Shown: positions 45,185 through 54,220, counted from the stretch's first letter. The stretch is DNA of 64,000 bases from Mycobacterium sp. ITM-2016-00318 (GCF_002968285.2 NZ_CP134400.1:4712001-4776000), one strand, 5' to 3'. Notes: generated by a model not told the origin, from the sequence alone. Program-made: numbers and translations.

Positions 45185-45358
45185 TCAGAGATTGTGCGAC
45201 ACCATCGGGTGGTGCGCCTCGCAGGTGTCGTCTTCGCACAGCCAGATCGTGAGCTGTTCGGCCCCGCCGCGCCAGGTGTCGATCCACACCTCGGACTCTT
45301 TCGCCGGCCCGCCACATACTGGACATGCACACGCCGAACCATTGGTCGAATGCAGCAT
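45185..45358 (-). CDS. Small zinc-ribbon-like protein
   Basis: 57 residues from ATG 45358, preceded by GAGGGGGAG. It has CPVCGG near residue 13 and a second pair in WLCEDDTCEAHH, a typical zinc-ribbon spacing. The Trp-rich middle (VWIDTWRGG) is a beta-strand pattern. The function is unknown. It converges on the GH13 gene. Confidence 0.7.
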   Translation of the reverse strand: MLHSTNGSACACPVCGGPAKESEVWIDTWRGGAEQLTIWLCEDDTCEAHHPMVSHNL

Positions 45359-45950
45359 CAGGCTCTCCCCCTCTGAGCGGCATTTCAACGGGCGCACATT
45401 TTTTGACGCCTGAGTTATTCGAGCACCGCTTGTCGAGAAACCCGTTCGTAGCGGTGAACGCGCCGCTCGACATGTTTGCCCGCTCTCGAATATCGCAAAC
45501 AAGAACCCGGCTGTCGTCACAATTGGCAAAGTCGACACGAAATTCTTTCAAGGCGGGCTGACGCGCTACAGACCAAAGAGTTTCAGCCGCGGCGTCACTT
45601 CACCTCTGACTCGAACTCCCCGTTGCGACATCGCGGTCTTATGCCATGACCACAGCTGCTCTACCGGCAGGGACCCCGCTCACCATCTCGCGGGCGACCC
45701 GCATGGTGCCACGGGTGGCCGTTCAAACGGAGTCATCATGAGTGATCGAATAGCGGCATTATTCCCATCCGCGCGCCGACGTCGACGGCGTCAGTATTGA
45801 CGCCCAAGAGATGAACGTCGCATTCCAGCGTCCTTTTGCTGCCTGGTCCGCTTTTCACGGCCTCCCAACTCCATTCCCTACTGGAGTTCTCCATTCCGTC
45901 GGTCGTGATCAGGCATCTGACGCGGCAGGGCGGCGGCGAGGGAGCCAAGT
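45359..45950. other. Intergenic region with two small coupled frames
   Basis: No normal-sized gene is supported in these 592 bases. Two short plus-strand frames are coupled by ATGA: 45646-45741 (31 residues, MTTAALPAGTPLTISRATRM and onward) and 45738-45800 (20 residues, MSDRIAALFPSARRRRRRQY), the second with GGAG six bases before its start. Composition does not settle whether they are translated. Confidence 0.35.
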
Positions 45951-45968
45951 GCAGTAGGTCGCTACTGC
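45951..45968. promoter_or_regulatory. GCAGTAG palindrome, copy B (before ABC exporter operon)
   Basis: GCAGTAG-GTCG-CTACTGC, 18 bases. It ends 34 bases before the GTG of the ABC ATPase gene. Copy C (52000-52017) has the same 4-base spacer and lies about the same distance before the P450. The perfect symmetry and placement indicate a dimeric repressor or activator. Confidence 0.8.
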
Positions 45969-46002
45969 GCCCTCCGCGGGATAGGCGGGTGACGATCGAT
46001 CG

Positions 46003-46734
46003 GTGACAATCTCGATGAGCAGGCCGAGCGTGGAGCCGGTGTTGCAGCTCGCGGAAGTCAACAAGACATACCTTCTGGGCGATGCGCAGACGAACGTGCT
46101 CGCCGACTTCGATTTCGCTCTGGCCGCAGGGGAATTCGTCGTCGTCACGGGGCCGTCGGGGGCGGGCAAGTCGACCCTGCTGCACATCGCAGGCGGATTG
46201 GATGCACCGGACAGCGGCACTGTGTCGGTGAACGGTCGGAACGTGTGGTCGATGAGCGCCGGTGCCCGAGCCGCGTTCCGGCGGCGGAACCTCGGGTTCG
46301 TGTTCCAGTTCTTCAACCTGGTGCCGATGCTGACCGCGGTGCAGAACGTATCGTTGCCGCTCGTCCTGGACGGCATGGCCGCACGGGCGGCGGACGCGCG
46401 CGCCCATGAGCTGCTCGGGCGGGTCGGGCTGGGCAACCGCGCGGGGCACCGGCCCGCCGAACTGTCGGGCGGGCAGATGCAGCGCGTGGCGGTGGCGCGC
46501 GCGTTGGTGGCGCGGCCCTCGCTCATCCTCGCCGACGAACCGACCGGGAACCTTGACAGCCATTCGTCGGCCGAGGTCTTGGGCCTTCTGCGGTCGTTGT
46601 CGGACGAGGACGGCGCTGCCGTCGTCATGGTGACCCACGACCGGACCGCGGCGCGCTACGGCTCCCGCGAATTGCATCTCGTCGACGGGCACGCATTCAC
46701 AGGCGACGTCGCCGCGCCCGCAGGTGAGCGGTGA
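46003..46734 (+). CDS. ABC transporter ATPase, MacB/LolD type
   Basis: 243 residues from GTG 46003 (ATG 46015 is an alternative). Walker A is VVTGPSGAGKSTLLHIAGG, the Q-loop region is FVFQFFNLVPMLTAVQN, the signature is ELSGGQMQRVAVARALV, and Walker B is LILADEPTGNLD with the switch His in VMVTHDRTAARYG. It matches the LolD/MacB family, which drive export or mechanotransmission rather than import. It overlaps the permease start by four bases. Confidence 0.93.
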   Translation: MTISMSRPSVEPVLQLAEVNKTYLLGDAQTNVLADFDFALAAGEFVVVTGPSGAGKSTLLHIAGGLDAPDSGTVSVNGRNVWSMSAGARAAFRRRNLGFVFQFFNLVPMLTAVQNVSLPLVLDGMAARAADARAHELLGRVGLGNRAGHRPAELSGGQMQRVAVARALVARPSLILADEPTGNLDSHSSAEVLGLLRSLSDEDGAAVVMVTHDRTAARYGSRELHLVDGHAFTGDVAAPAGER

Positions 46735-49292
46735 AGCGCAGAGGGCGCGCCGGATTCACAACCTTCTGGCGCATTCACCTCGCCGCGTTGATCGCCGACT
46801 GGCGCCGCACGCTGCTCACCGTCATCGGTGTCGCGCTCGGAGTGACGGTTGTCCTCGGAGTACTCGTTCTCAAATCCGAGCTGACCCGCCCGTTCGACTC
46901 ATTCGGTCCGTCGCTCGCGCACGCCGCCGATGCCGGAGTCATCGAAGTCACTCCGAACATCAGCGGCCGATTGCCGACCGGGACCGTCGACCGACTGCGC
47001 GCCGAGGTGCCGGGAGCCGAGGCGGTCATTCCGGTGGTGGCCGGTTTGACGCCCGTGGACGTCGCGGGCGGGTCTCACGGGTTCTTCCTGCTCGGCGGTT
47101 CGTGCCAGATCGAGCTGCTGGTCGGCTCATTCGACTGCGAGCAGCGCGCCCGCGCCGTCACGCCCGCCGACGGGCCCGGTGTACCGCTGCAGATACCGGC
47201 GGCCATCGCCGCGAAGCACGGCTTGGCACTCGGCGACGAGTTGAGTATCCCGGGGCTGCCCGAGGGCTCGGCCCACCTCGGCTGGACGTTCGAGGAGTTC
47301 GACCGCGTCGAGGGCATCAACGACGGCTATGTGCTGTTGGCCCCATCCATCGATGTCGCCGCAAACATGCTCGGCTCTCCCGGCTACGCAACGGCTGCGT
47401 TCGTCCTGCCTCGTCACGGAGCTGACATCGTCGCAGCGGTCGACCGCGTTATCGCGAGCGTCGCAACAGCTGGGCCGCCTCGCCCACGTCAACCCGCCGT
47501 GTTCGAGAACGCAACGCAGAGCTTCAACCTGAATTTGTTGTCCGGCATTCTGATCGGCTTCCTCATCTCTCTGAACACCGTGCTGTTGGCCGTCGAGGAC
47601 CGTCGTGCGGTGATGGGAACCATCGGTGCCATCGGTGCCAGGCCGATCGGGCTGCTCGGCGGGATGCTCGGCGAGGGCGCGGCGGTGGGTGTACTCGGCG
47701 GACTATTAGGGGTGCCGAGCGGATTCCTCCTCGGTAAGTACCTGGTGGAACGCTTCGGACAAGCCATGCTGGCAGGCTCCGGCGGCAGCGTCGCCACGCA
47801 TTTCTCACCGAGTCTGATAGTGGTCGGGGCGGCGGCGGGCATGGTCGCTGGGGTCCTCGCGATGACCGGACCTGCCTTTCGATTGTTCCGTGAGGGACCG
47901 CTCGCGTCGATGGGGAGCGTCGGCGGAGTGCGGCGTGCGAGGAGGATCCCGGCGTGGCCGTTGTTCGTTGGGGTGGCTGCGCTGGTGGGAGCTGTCATCT
48001 TGTTGCGAGTCTTCGAGCACGGGTCGCTGCCGCTTAACGCAGGGATCAACGGAATGGCGTTGGGGTTGTGCGGGGTTGTGTTGGTGACTGCATGGGCCGC
48101 TCCGCGGGCGGCCGCGCTCGCGACCGCGTTGCTGACCGCCGTGCGCCCTGCGATCGGTCGCCCCCTTGGGGCCGACGTCCGGCGCTATGCGCTGCTGTTC
48201 GCACTTTCAGCCGCACTGCTCACCGAGGGCACCAGCGGCGCCATCGGATCGCACAGTATGCAGCTGCTCGGTACCGCGCAGATGGCCGCGCAGAAGGCCG
48301 ACCGACTACCCACCGCGCTGTTGGTCGCCTCGCAATCGGTACTCGACCAGCGCGACGGCTGGCTCTCCGACGTCACGTTCGGCATGGTCGCCGACGCCGC
48401 CGAGGGCCGGAGCGTGTCGTCGCGTTGGCGATCCACGATCTCCTCGGGCACCTTGTCGCGCATCGTCGCCGGTGTCACGCCGGGCGATTGGTACAGCCGG
48501 GCGCTGTACGAGCCGACCGATGTTCCTGACACGTTCTGGCGGGGTTTGCACGAGGGCGGCATCGGGCTGAGCGAGATCGCTGCAGGCCGGCTGGGTGTTT
48601 CCGCGGGCGACACCGTCGAGTTGCCAACTGTGTTCGGGCCGAAGCGGTTTGAGGTGGCGGGGATCTTCCAGCCACGAATGATCAACGACGCCGCGGTCGG
48701 AGACATCGTCCTGGCATCCGACAGTCTGGCTCGTTCTGAGTGGGCTGCGGTCCGCGACCAGATCGCGGTGAATTATTCGTCGTCCGTCGACGCATCCGAG
48801 CACCGCTCGCAACTGCTCGACGTCGGCCCTGGCTTGACCGTGTACGACAACGCGCAGTGGCGCACTGAGGCAACCGCTGGAATCGCCCGGTTCCTCGAAC
48901 CGTTCTCGATCGCCGGCTACGTGGTGATGGTGGCCGCCGGCTTGAGCCTGTTGAACGTGTTCTTGCTGGGTCTCGTGCAACGCAAGCGTGAACGAGCCGC
49001 GTTGCGCGCTATCGGAATGACAGCCGGGCAGGAACAGTGCGTCATCCTCGCGAATGCGGGCATGCTCGGCATATTGGTCGCTGGACTCGCCATGCTCGGA
49101 GGACTGGGCGTCACCTATCTCTGGTCACTAGGTTCACCGGTGTTCTACGGCATCAAAATCGAGTGGGCCGCGCTGCCCGTGGCGCTCCGCACAGGGGTGG
49201 CAGCCGTTTTCCTTCTCGTCCTGTTGGCAGCGGTCTATCCCGTCATCCACGCGCGACGACTGGAAGCGGTCGACGTGCTGCGAAGCAGTTGA
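46731..49292 (+). CDS. FtsX/MacB-type ABC permease with duplicated core
   Basis: 853 residues from GTG 46731, coupled to the ATPase stop. The first helix (LLTVIGVALGVTVVLGVLVL) is followed by a large extracellular domain of about 240 residues. Then come three helices (SGILIGFLISLNTVLLAVE and on), two central helices, a second extracellular domain of about 250 residues and three terminal helices. This is the ten-helix double FtsX layout that acts as a complete permease. Such pairs export lipids, peptides or small metabolites. The P450 and acyltransferase under the same operator sequence could make the cargo (inference). Confidence 0.9.
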   Translation: MKRRGRAGFTTFWRIHLAALIADWRRTLLTVIGVALGVTVVLGVLVLKSELTRPFDSFGPSLAHAADAGVIEVTPNISGRLPTGTVDRLRAEVPGAEAVIPVVAGLTPVDVAGGSHGFFLLGGSCQIELLVGSFDCEQRARAVTPADGPGVPLQIPAAIAAKHGLALGDELSIPGLPEGSAHLGWTFEEFDRVEGINDGYVLLAPSIDVAANMLGSPGYATAAFVLPRHGADIVAAVDRVIASVATAGPPRPRQPAVFENATQSFNLNLLSGILIGFLISLNTVLLAVEDRRAVMGTIGAIGARPIGLLGGMLGEGAAVGVLGGLLGVPSGFLLGKYLVERFGQAMLAGSGGSVATHFSPSLIVVGAAAGMVAGVLAMTGPAFRLFREGPLASMGSVGGVRRARRIPAWPLFVGVAALVGAVILLRVFEHGSLPLNAGINGMALGLCGVVLVTAWAAPRAAALATALLTAVRPAIGRPLGADVRRYALLFALSAALLTEGTSGAIGSHSMQLLGTAQMAAQKADRLPTALLVASQSVLDQRDGWLSDVTFGMVADAAEGRSVSSRWRSTISSGTLSRIVAGVTPGDWYSRALYEPTDVPDTFWRGLHEGGIGLSEIAAGRLGVSAGDTVELPTVFGPKRFEVAGIFQPRMINDAAVGDIVLASDSLARSEWAAVRDQIAVNYSSSVDASEHRSQLLDVGPGLTVYDNAQWRTEATAGIARFLEPFSIAGYVVMVAAGLSLLNVFLLGLVQRKRERAALRAIGMTAGQEQCVILANAGMLGILVAGLAMLGGLGVTYLWSLGSPVFYGIKIEWAALPVALRTGVAAVFLLVLLAAVYPVIHARRLEAVDVLRSS

Positions 49293-49306
49293 TCAGCAGC
49301 GACGAG

Positions 49307-50623
49307 CTAGACGTGCACTTCGCGGTGCAGCTGCGGAATGTCGTCGTCCGCGTGCCGGAACTTGCGCAGGTGCTCCTGAATCTCGCGACTCGCCATCGCG
49401 TCGAACTCTCTGCGCGGCAGCGTGACCCGAAAGACCAGCCCCTTGCCGTCCATCCCTTCGATGAGCACCCCGTACCCTGCAACCGGCACGCTCAGCACCG
49501 CGCAATGGGTGACGGGCGTGCCCTCGAAGCAGATGCGATGCACGCCGAAGCCGCTCACGTTCGTGATGAGCGGATTCCACCGGGTCGGATTGAAGCCGCT
49601 GGCCACGCAGCGCGCGCCACGCCAGTTGCCCACGGACTCCAGAAACGTCTGATTGATGCGCATGTCGCAGTGTTCGTCGGCGAAGTGGTTCAGGCCGTTG
49701 CGGATGCTTTCGGCTATCGAACGCCCCGTCTCACCTTGCGTCATGTCGACGTTCAGCGCCGAAAGGATGTTTCCGACGAGCATCGGATCCAGGCCACACC
49801 GACTCCGCGTGTTCACCGGTATGGCGACGGTGCGACGCCGCACCGTCGGATCGGCGCTCATCAGCGCCTCGCATACGTGCCCGCAGACGGTGTCGTTGGC
49901 CGACAACCACATTCGGCTTCGGTAGGCGTCACGCATCCGGGTGATTTCGGCGTCGCCGAAGTACAGGCTCAGCGTCCGCAGCCTTCGCCCGTCCACGGCC
50001 AGGTGCAGCAGGCTGCGGGCAGCTTCGAGCAGCCCGAGGCAACGCACGCCCGGCTTCCCGGCCCCACCGGCGGGAAGATGCTCGTCGAGGTATGCAGCGC
50101 GGTCTTCGACGATCACCGGCTCGCGGATCGGCTCGCCCGAAACGGCGGCCGACCACGCATTCATCAACATCATCAAGGTAGCCATGTCGCCGATGGCATG
50201 GTGAAACGACACACCGATCGCGGTCGCACCGTCAGCGAGATGCGTGATTCGTACCTTGCACAGTGCGCCGAAGCCCCACCGTGCAACGGCGCCGTTCACT
50301 GGGTCGACGAGCCAGTCGCCGGTGTCCTCCGTCACCGATCGGATCGCCTCGTTAAGCCCGCGATCGGACGACGCTGACGTGAACGGCACGCCCTGGCCGC
50401 TGCACCGGATGTATAAAGCGCCGCGGACCAGGGTCAGCCGCCCTGCGAAGAGCGGGAGATTCGTCAGTGCTTGCCCGAACGCATCCGCCAGCACCCTTTC
50501 ATCGAGCCGTCGCCGAAAGAAGAACACCAGGTGATTCGCGACGTTCGAGAGCACGATATCGGTGACATTGCAACGGATGTCGAGCCTTCGCACGTGCGTC
50601 GGCTTGATCGTCTGAGTCGACAT
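49307..50623 (-). CDS. BAHD-like/condensation-fold acyltransferase
   Basis: 438 residues. The motif GVSFHHAIGDMATLMML gives HHxxxD, and a second structural block near residue 350 (NVSGFGVHRICFEG) lies where BAHD enzymes have DFGWG. The N-terminal half (NVANHLVFFFRRRLDERVLADAF) is typical of this CoA-dependent fold. The plain HxxxD plus late aromatic Gly motif resembles plant/fungal BAHD transferases more than mycobacterial PapA proteins. It should transfer an acyl group to a hydroxyl or amine. It is six bases after the P450 gene in the same operon and converges on the ABC permease with 14 bases between. Confidence 0.82.
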   Translation of the reverse strand: MSTQTIKPTHVRRLDIRCNVTDIVLSNVANHLVFFFRRRLDERVLADAFGQALTNLPLFAGRLTLVRGALYIRCSGQGVPFTSASSDRGLNEAIRSVTEDTGDWLVDPVNGAVARWGFGALCKVRITHLADGATAIGVSFHHAIGDMATLMMLMNAWSAAVSGEPIREPVIVEDRAAYLDEHLPAGGAGKPGVRCLGLLEAARSLLHLAVDGRRLRTLSLYFGDAEITRMRDAYRSRMWLSANDTVCGHVCEALMSADPTVRRRTVAIPVNTRSRCGLDPMLVGNILSALNVDMTQGETGRSIAESIRNGLNHFADEHCDMRINQTFLESVGNWRGARCVASGFNPTRWNPLITNVSGFGVHRICFEGTPVTHCAVLSVPVAGYGVLIEGMDGKGLVFRVTLPRREFDAMASREIQEHLRKFRHADDDIPQLHREVHV

Positions 50624-50629
50624 GGTGAG

Positions 50630-51964
50630 CTACTTTCGGCGGGTGACTGTTACGAGGGCACCGCGTTTCGGGTAGAAGGTGACTCCCCGGAAATGCGCCT
50701 TCTCAGGGGCGGACGAATCGGTGTGGAGCTCGAAGTTCTGAAGCACAGTCCGCAGTACGATGTCGATTTCGTTCTGCGCGAAATCAGCGCCCATGCACCG
50801 GCGGGCTCCGTTTCCGAATGCCAGCCAAGCAAGCGCGGGCTGCTTGGTGCGCAGGAAGCGGGTCGGGTCGAATCTTTCGGGGTGGGGAAAGAGCTCCGGA
50901 TTCTCGTGTAGATCGGCAAGGCTCACGAAGACGTTGTGGCCTCGCGGGATGCGCCACACGCCGAGATCGAAATGCGGAGCACTGACCCGGCGACCGGGAA
51001 GGTCAATGACGGGTCGTACCCGCAATACCTCCCATATCGTCGCTCGGCGCAGCTCCCTGCCGCCCTCGTCGACTTCCCTTATGAGCTCGGCTAGCGCGTT
51101 CGGGTGGCGCCGAAGCCTTTCGAACGTCCAGCTCAAGGCCGATGTCGTGGTCTCGTGGCCCGCACCGATGAGGGTCACCAGTTCGTCGCATATGTCTTGC
51201 CGGGACATGCCGGTTCCGTCTGCGGGCCTGCTGCGGAGCAGCAGCGCAAGAACGTCGGTTCGCTCGTCGAACCTCTGATCCGTTTCGGCCTTGTCGATCA
51301 GCGTCTCGATGACATCGTCGAAAGCCCTCCGAACCCTGTCCATCCGGCTCCACGGACTGAAGCGGCGAGACCGCAGTTTCGGCACCGGCATGAATTTCAC
51401 CATCGCCGATCCGAATTTCGCATACCGCGGCACGATCTCACGCAGCGCAATGAGTTCGTCCCCTTCGGCGCCGAATATGGTTCGCAGGATCACGTTCAAC
51501 GTGATCCTCTTCATCGGCTCGAGGATGCGAAACTCCGCGTTTTGGGGCCAATTCGCGGTTTCAGCCAGTGTCTCGTCGACAATGGTCGACTCGTGGAGGA
51601 TGAGTGCCCGACCGTGAAAAGCGGATGCCAGAAGTCGACGGCGGTCGTGGTGGCCATCGCCGTCGAGCGCGAATATCGAACCGGGGCCGAAGAATCTGCT
51701 GAGGTTCGGCTGGTAGTTGGTCAGCACCTCGCTGCTCGCAGTGCATACCGACCTCACCAGGGCCGGGTCGGAAACCGCCACGCAACGGCCGAAGAAGGGC
51801 ACGTAAAACTCGAAGACTTGTCCGTACTGCCTGAACCAGTACCGCATCGCTCCGCGGCGAAACAACGTCAGACCGACGCCCTGTAGCACCTTGGGTAAGC
51901 GCACTCGTGGTGGGTCCAGCATCGTCACCTTTTCGCACGGCTCGACCGTGACCTGATCGGTCAT
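50630..51964 (-). CDS. Cytochrome P450, CYP135/CYP138-like
   Basis: 444 residues, first gene of the operon. Motifs: I-helix LIGAGHETTTSALSW, ExxR region ATIWEVLRVRP, heme loop WLAFGNGARRCMGADFAQNE. The early block LSRFFGPGSIFALDGDGHH and the fatty-acid-type length fit the CYP135/137/138 group seen in mycobacteria. No redox partner is adjacent. The substrate is unknown. A perfect palindrome lies 36 bases before the ATG. Coupling to an acyltransferase suggests a hydroxylate-then-acylate pathway (inference). Confidence 0.92.
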   Translation of the reverse strand: MTDQVTVEPCEKVTMLDPPRVRLPKVLQGVGLTLFRRGAMRYWFRQYGQVFEFYVPFFGRCVAVSDPALVRSVCTASSEVLTNYQPNLSRFFGPGSIFALDGDGHHDRRRLLASAFHGRALILHESTIVDETLAETANWPQNAEFRILEPMKRITLNVILRTIFGAEGDELIALREIVPRYAKFGSAMVKFMPVPKLRSRRFSPWSRMDRVRRAFDDVIETLIDKAETDQRFDERTDVLALLLRSRPADGTGMSRQDICDELVTLIGAGHETTTSALSWTFERLRRHPNALAELIREVDEGGRELRRATIWEVLRVRPVIDLPGRRVSAPHFDLGVWRIPRGHNVFVSLADLHENPELFPHPERFDPTRFLRTKQPALAWLAFGNGARRCMGADFAQNEIDIVLRTVLQNFELHTDSSAPEKAHFRGVTFYPKRGALVTVTRRK

Positions 51965-51999
51965 GCGAGGAATCGTCGCGCGCGTGCGGTGAGGTGCGC

Positions 52000-52017
52000 T
52001 CAGTAGTGCACTACTGC
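52000..52017. promoter_or_regulatory. GCAGTAG palindrome, copy C (before P450 operon)
   Basis: On the minus strand it reads GCAGTAG-TGCA-CTACTGA, and its 16-base core CAGTAGTGCACTACTG is perfectly symmetric. It lies 35 bases before the P450 ATG. The DUF885 stump begins a few dozen bases away on the other strand, so a recombination endpoint lies close to this site. Confidence 0.8.
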
Positions 52018-52088
52018 AATCCGTCCCGCGTCCATCCCGCCGCGGTCATGATGGCTTCGGGGGCTGGGTCGAGCGGAGGGAAGCATTG

Positions 52089-52472
52089 ATGGGCAGACTG
52101 CATGCCGACGACCCGCGATACCGCCTCGCCGAGGTGCAGGACGCGCTGCTGCGCGATGTCCGTTTCATCGTCGGCATCAAGATGCACACCCAGGGCATGA
52201 CGGTCGAGCAGGCGCAGGACATGTTCGCCCGTGATGCCTACCAACCCGCGCCGGTCGCCGAATCGGAGGCCAAACGCGGGACCTCGGATGCCACCTACGG
52301 CTACTACACGATGGGCAAGCTCATGATCCTCAAGTTGCGCGACGACTACGAGGAGAAGACGGGCGACTCGTACTCGCTGAAGGGCTTCCACGACGAGTTC
52401 ATCCGGCTCGGGCCACTGCCCTTACCGCTGATCCGCAAGGCGATGCTGGGTGACATCGGCGATCCGTTCTAA
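52089..52472 (+). pseudogene. C-terminal remnant of a DUF885 protein
   Basis: 127 codons from ATG 52089. The match is to the last fifth of DUF885 proteins, usually 500-600 residues: DDPRYRLAEVQDALLRDVRFIVGI, then YYTMGKLMILKLRDDY and GFHDEFIRLGPLPLPLI. Without any start codon the same frame is open upstream to the palindrome and reads GGWVERREALMGR, which fits the preceding DUF885 block. The catalytic-type N-terminal part is gone. DUF885 proteins are predicted metal-dependent peptidases. Confidence 0.8.
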
Positions 52473-52547
52473 AAGCGGGCGACCGATTGTTCCGAGTCGA
52501 CGGCGGGTACAAGCTGAACAGCCGACTGACACCAGGGGGCGCGACGA

Positions 52548-52772
52548 ATGGCACCGCACAAATCCGGGAGCTCTGAAGGCAGGCAGACGATCGTCCTCAT
52601 CGTCGGACTGATCGCGGCCGTCGCGGTGATCGCGATCTTGACATCGCTGTTCATCATCAAGCCGTGGCAGAGCGACGACTACAAGGAATGCGTCGCGACG
52701 CTCGAGCAACTCAACGGCGGCGAGGATGTCCCCGACCCGATCATCGACACCGAGTGCAGTCGGTACGAGTAG
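52548..52772 (+). CDS. Small single-pass membrane protein
   Basis: 74 residues. A short polar N-terminus is followed by one helix (QTIVLIVGLIAAVAVIAILTSL, about residues 13-34) and an acidic extracellular domain with two cysteines (YKECVATLEQL and DTECSRYE) that may form a disulphide. The gene has a plausible ribosome site (CAGGGGGCG). I do not recognise the family. Confidence 0.7.
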   Translation: MAPHKSGSSEGRQTIVLIVGLIAAVAVIAILTSLFIIKPWQSDDYKECVATLEQLNGGEDVPDPIIDTECSRYE

Positions 52773-52813
52773 CCGGCTGCCCGACTTGTCTCGACCAGTC
52801 GAAGCGAGGGGGT

Positions 52814-53170
52814 TTACGGGCTGGAGCTGATGGTCGAGCGGGGAATGGGCTGCGGGCCCATCGACTGCTGCTCCTCGGACAACCCGATGCACGCCCCGCT
52901 GTCATGCCCGGTGCACGGGACACCGTCGATCTCCGGGATGTCGGGATTGGCCGCGTTGGTGGTTAATCCGCTGTCATCGGGTGAGTTGGGCACCATGAAA
53001 GGGACGCACGTCGTGGTGTAGACGTCCTCTTCCTCGCCACCTGTGCACGCCGCGAGCGGCGTCGAGCCGCCCGCCATCGCAAGCGCAGCGACCGCCGGGC
53101 CACCGACGACCGCCAGGCCGATGCCTGCAGCGAGGATGAGCCGTCGAACCTGAAGCTGTACTACGGCCAT
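52814..53170 (-). CDS. Small secreted mycobacterial protein of the Ibp1-annotated family, copy 1
   Basis: 118 residues from ATG 53170, with GAGGACGG upstream. A signal peptide (RRLILAAGIGLAVVGGPAVAALA) precedes TPLAACTGGEEEDVYTTTC and the family blocks VPFMVPNSPD and GVPCTGHDSGACIGLSEEQ, ending PRSTISSSP. The paired cysteines suggest a disulphide-stabilised exported protein. In mycobacterial genomes such proteins are often labelled intersectin-EH binding protein Ibp1, but no function is proven. Two relatives lie at 58716 and 59107. Confidence 0.8.
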   Translation of the reverse strand: MAVVQLQVRRLILAAGIGLAVVGGPAVAALAMAGGSTPLAACTGGEEEDVYTTTCVPFMVPNSPDDSGLTTNAANPDIPEIDGVPCTGHDSGACIGLSEEQQSMGPQPIPRSTISSSP

Positions 53171-53439
53171 GGGTACCGTCCTCATCTCGCGCTTCGATGA
53201 TGCTCACCGCATTCTATGGAGCCGCATCCCGCGTCTCGGGATGAATCTCCGAACAGCCCATCCGTTCTGGGCGGCAAAGGAGATCCCTGATTCGGGAGAA
53301 AAATCGGGCGCAGGAGGTGCCATGCCGTGTCGCAAGGTTTAGGGTTTTGGGTGACAGAACCGTTGGGTACGCCGAGAAGGCGGAGTGCATAGCGGCCCCG
53401 CCTGGCGTCAAATATTCAATCTAGGGCGGTGGGGTCGAG

Positions 53440-54153
53440 TTGTTCATCGGCAGTCGAGTGTTCGCAGCTTCAGCAGTAATCGCATCCGCGGTCTTCGGTC
53501 CGTTCATCGGGGTTCCCGCAGCCTCGGCGGCGCCGTGCCCCGACGTCGAACTGGTCTTCGCGCGCGGGACGTTCGAGCCGGCCGGCGTCGGTGGAACCGG
53601 ACAGGCGTTCGTTGACTCCCTGCGTGCCAAACTCGGCGACAAGTCACTCGACGTGTATCCGGTGAACTATCCGGCTTCGCTCGACTTCCAGACTGCGGCC
53701 GACGGTGTCATCGATGCCGGCAACAGGGTTCAGGCCACGGCGGCGGAGTGTCCGAACACCAAGATCGTTCTCGCCGGCTTCTCCCAGGGTGCCGCGGTCG
53801 CCGGATACCTGACCGCTGACTCGGTACCCAGCGGCTTCCAGATGCCCGCGGGCCTCACCGGACCGATGCCGCCCGCTGTCGCCGACCACGTCGCCGCAGT
53901 CGCGCTCTTCGGCAAGCCGTCGAGCGGCTTCCTGCAGATGATCGCCAACACCGCGCCGCCGATCACTGTCGGACACCTCTACTCGGCGAAGACCGCCGAT
54001 CTGTGCATTCCCGATGATCCGATCTGCTCGCCCGCGGGCGGCGACAGCAATGCGCACAATCTGTACCCGGCCAACGGCCTGACAGATCAGGCCGCGGACT
54101 TCGTCGTGCAGAAGGTGTCGTCTGCGCCGAAGACCGAGGAAACCGCTAGGTAG
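53440..54153 (+). CDS. Cutinase-family secreted esterase
   Basis: 237 residues from TTG 53440 (GTG 53458 is an alternative). The signal peptide is VFAASAVIASAVFGPFIGVPAASA. The mature protein starts PCPDVELVFARGTFE, the canonical cutinase entry. Nucleophile Ser is in VLAGFSQGAAVAGY, and Asp/His are in CIPDDPICSPAGG and NAHNLYPANG. Four cysteines fit the family's two disulphides. Mycobacterial cutinase-like proteins are esterases, phospholipases or thioesterases rather than true cutinases. Confidence 0.93.
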   Translation: MFIGSRVFAASAVIASAVFGPFIGVPAASAAPCPDVELVFARGTFEPAGVGGTGQAFVDSLRAKLGDKSLDVYPVNYPASLDFQTAADGVIDAGNRVQATAAECPNTKIVLAGFSQGAAVAGYLTADSVPSGFQMPAGLTGPMPPAVADHVAAVALFGKPSSGFLQMIANTAPPITVGHLYSAKTADLCIPDDPICSPAGGDSNAHNLYPANGLTDQAADFVVQKVSSAPKTEETAR

Positions 54154-54220
54154 GGTTGCCGCGCTCGTCGCAAGGCGCCTGCCGCGGCGACGCACCAGCT
54201 GACTTCACGAAACGGTGACC

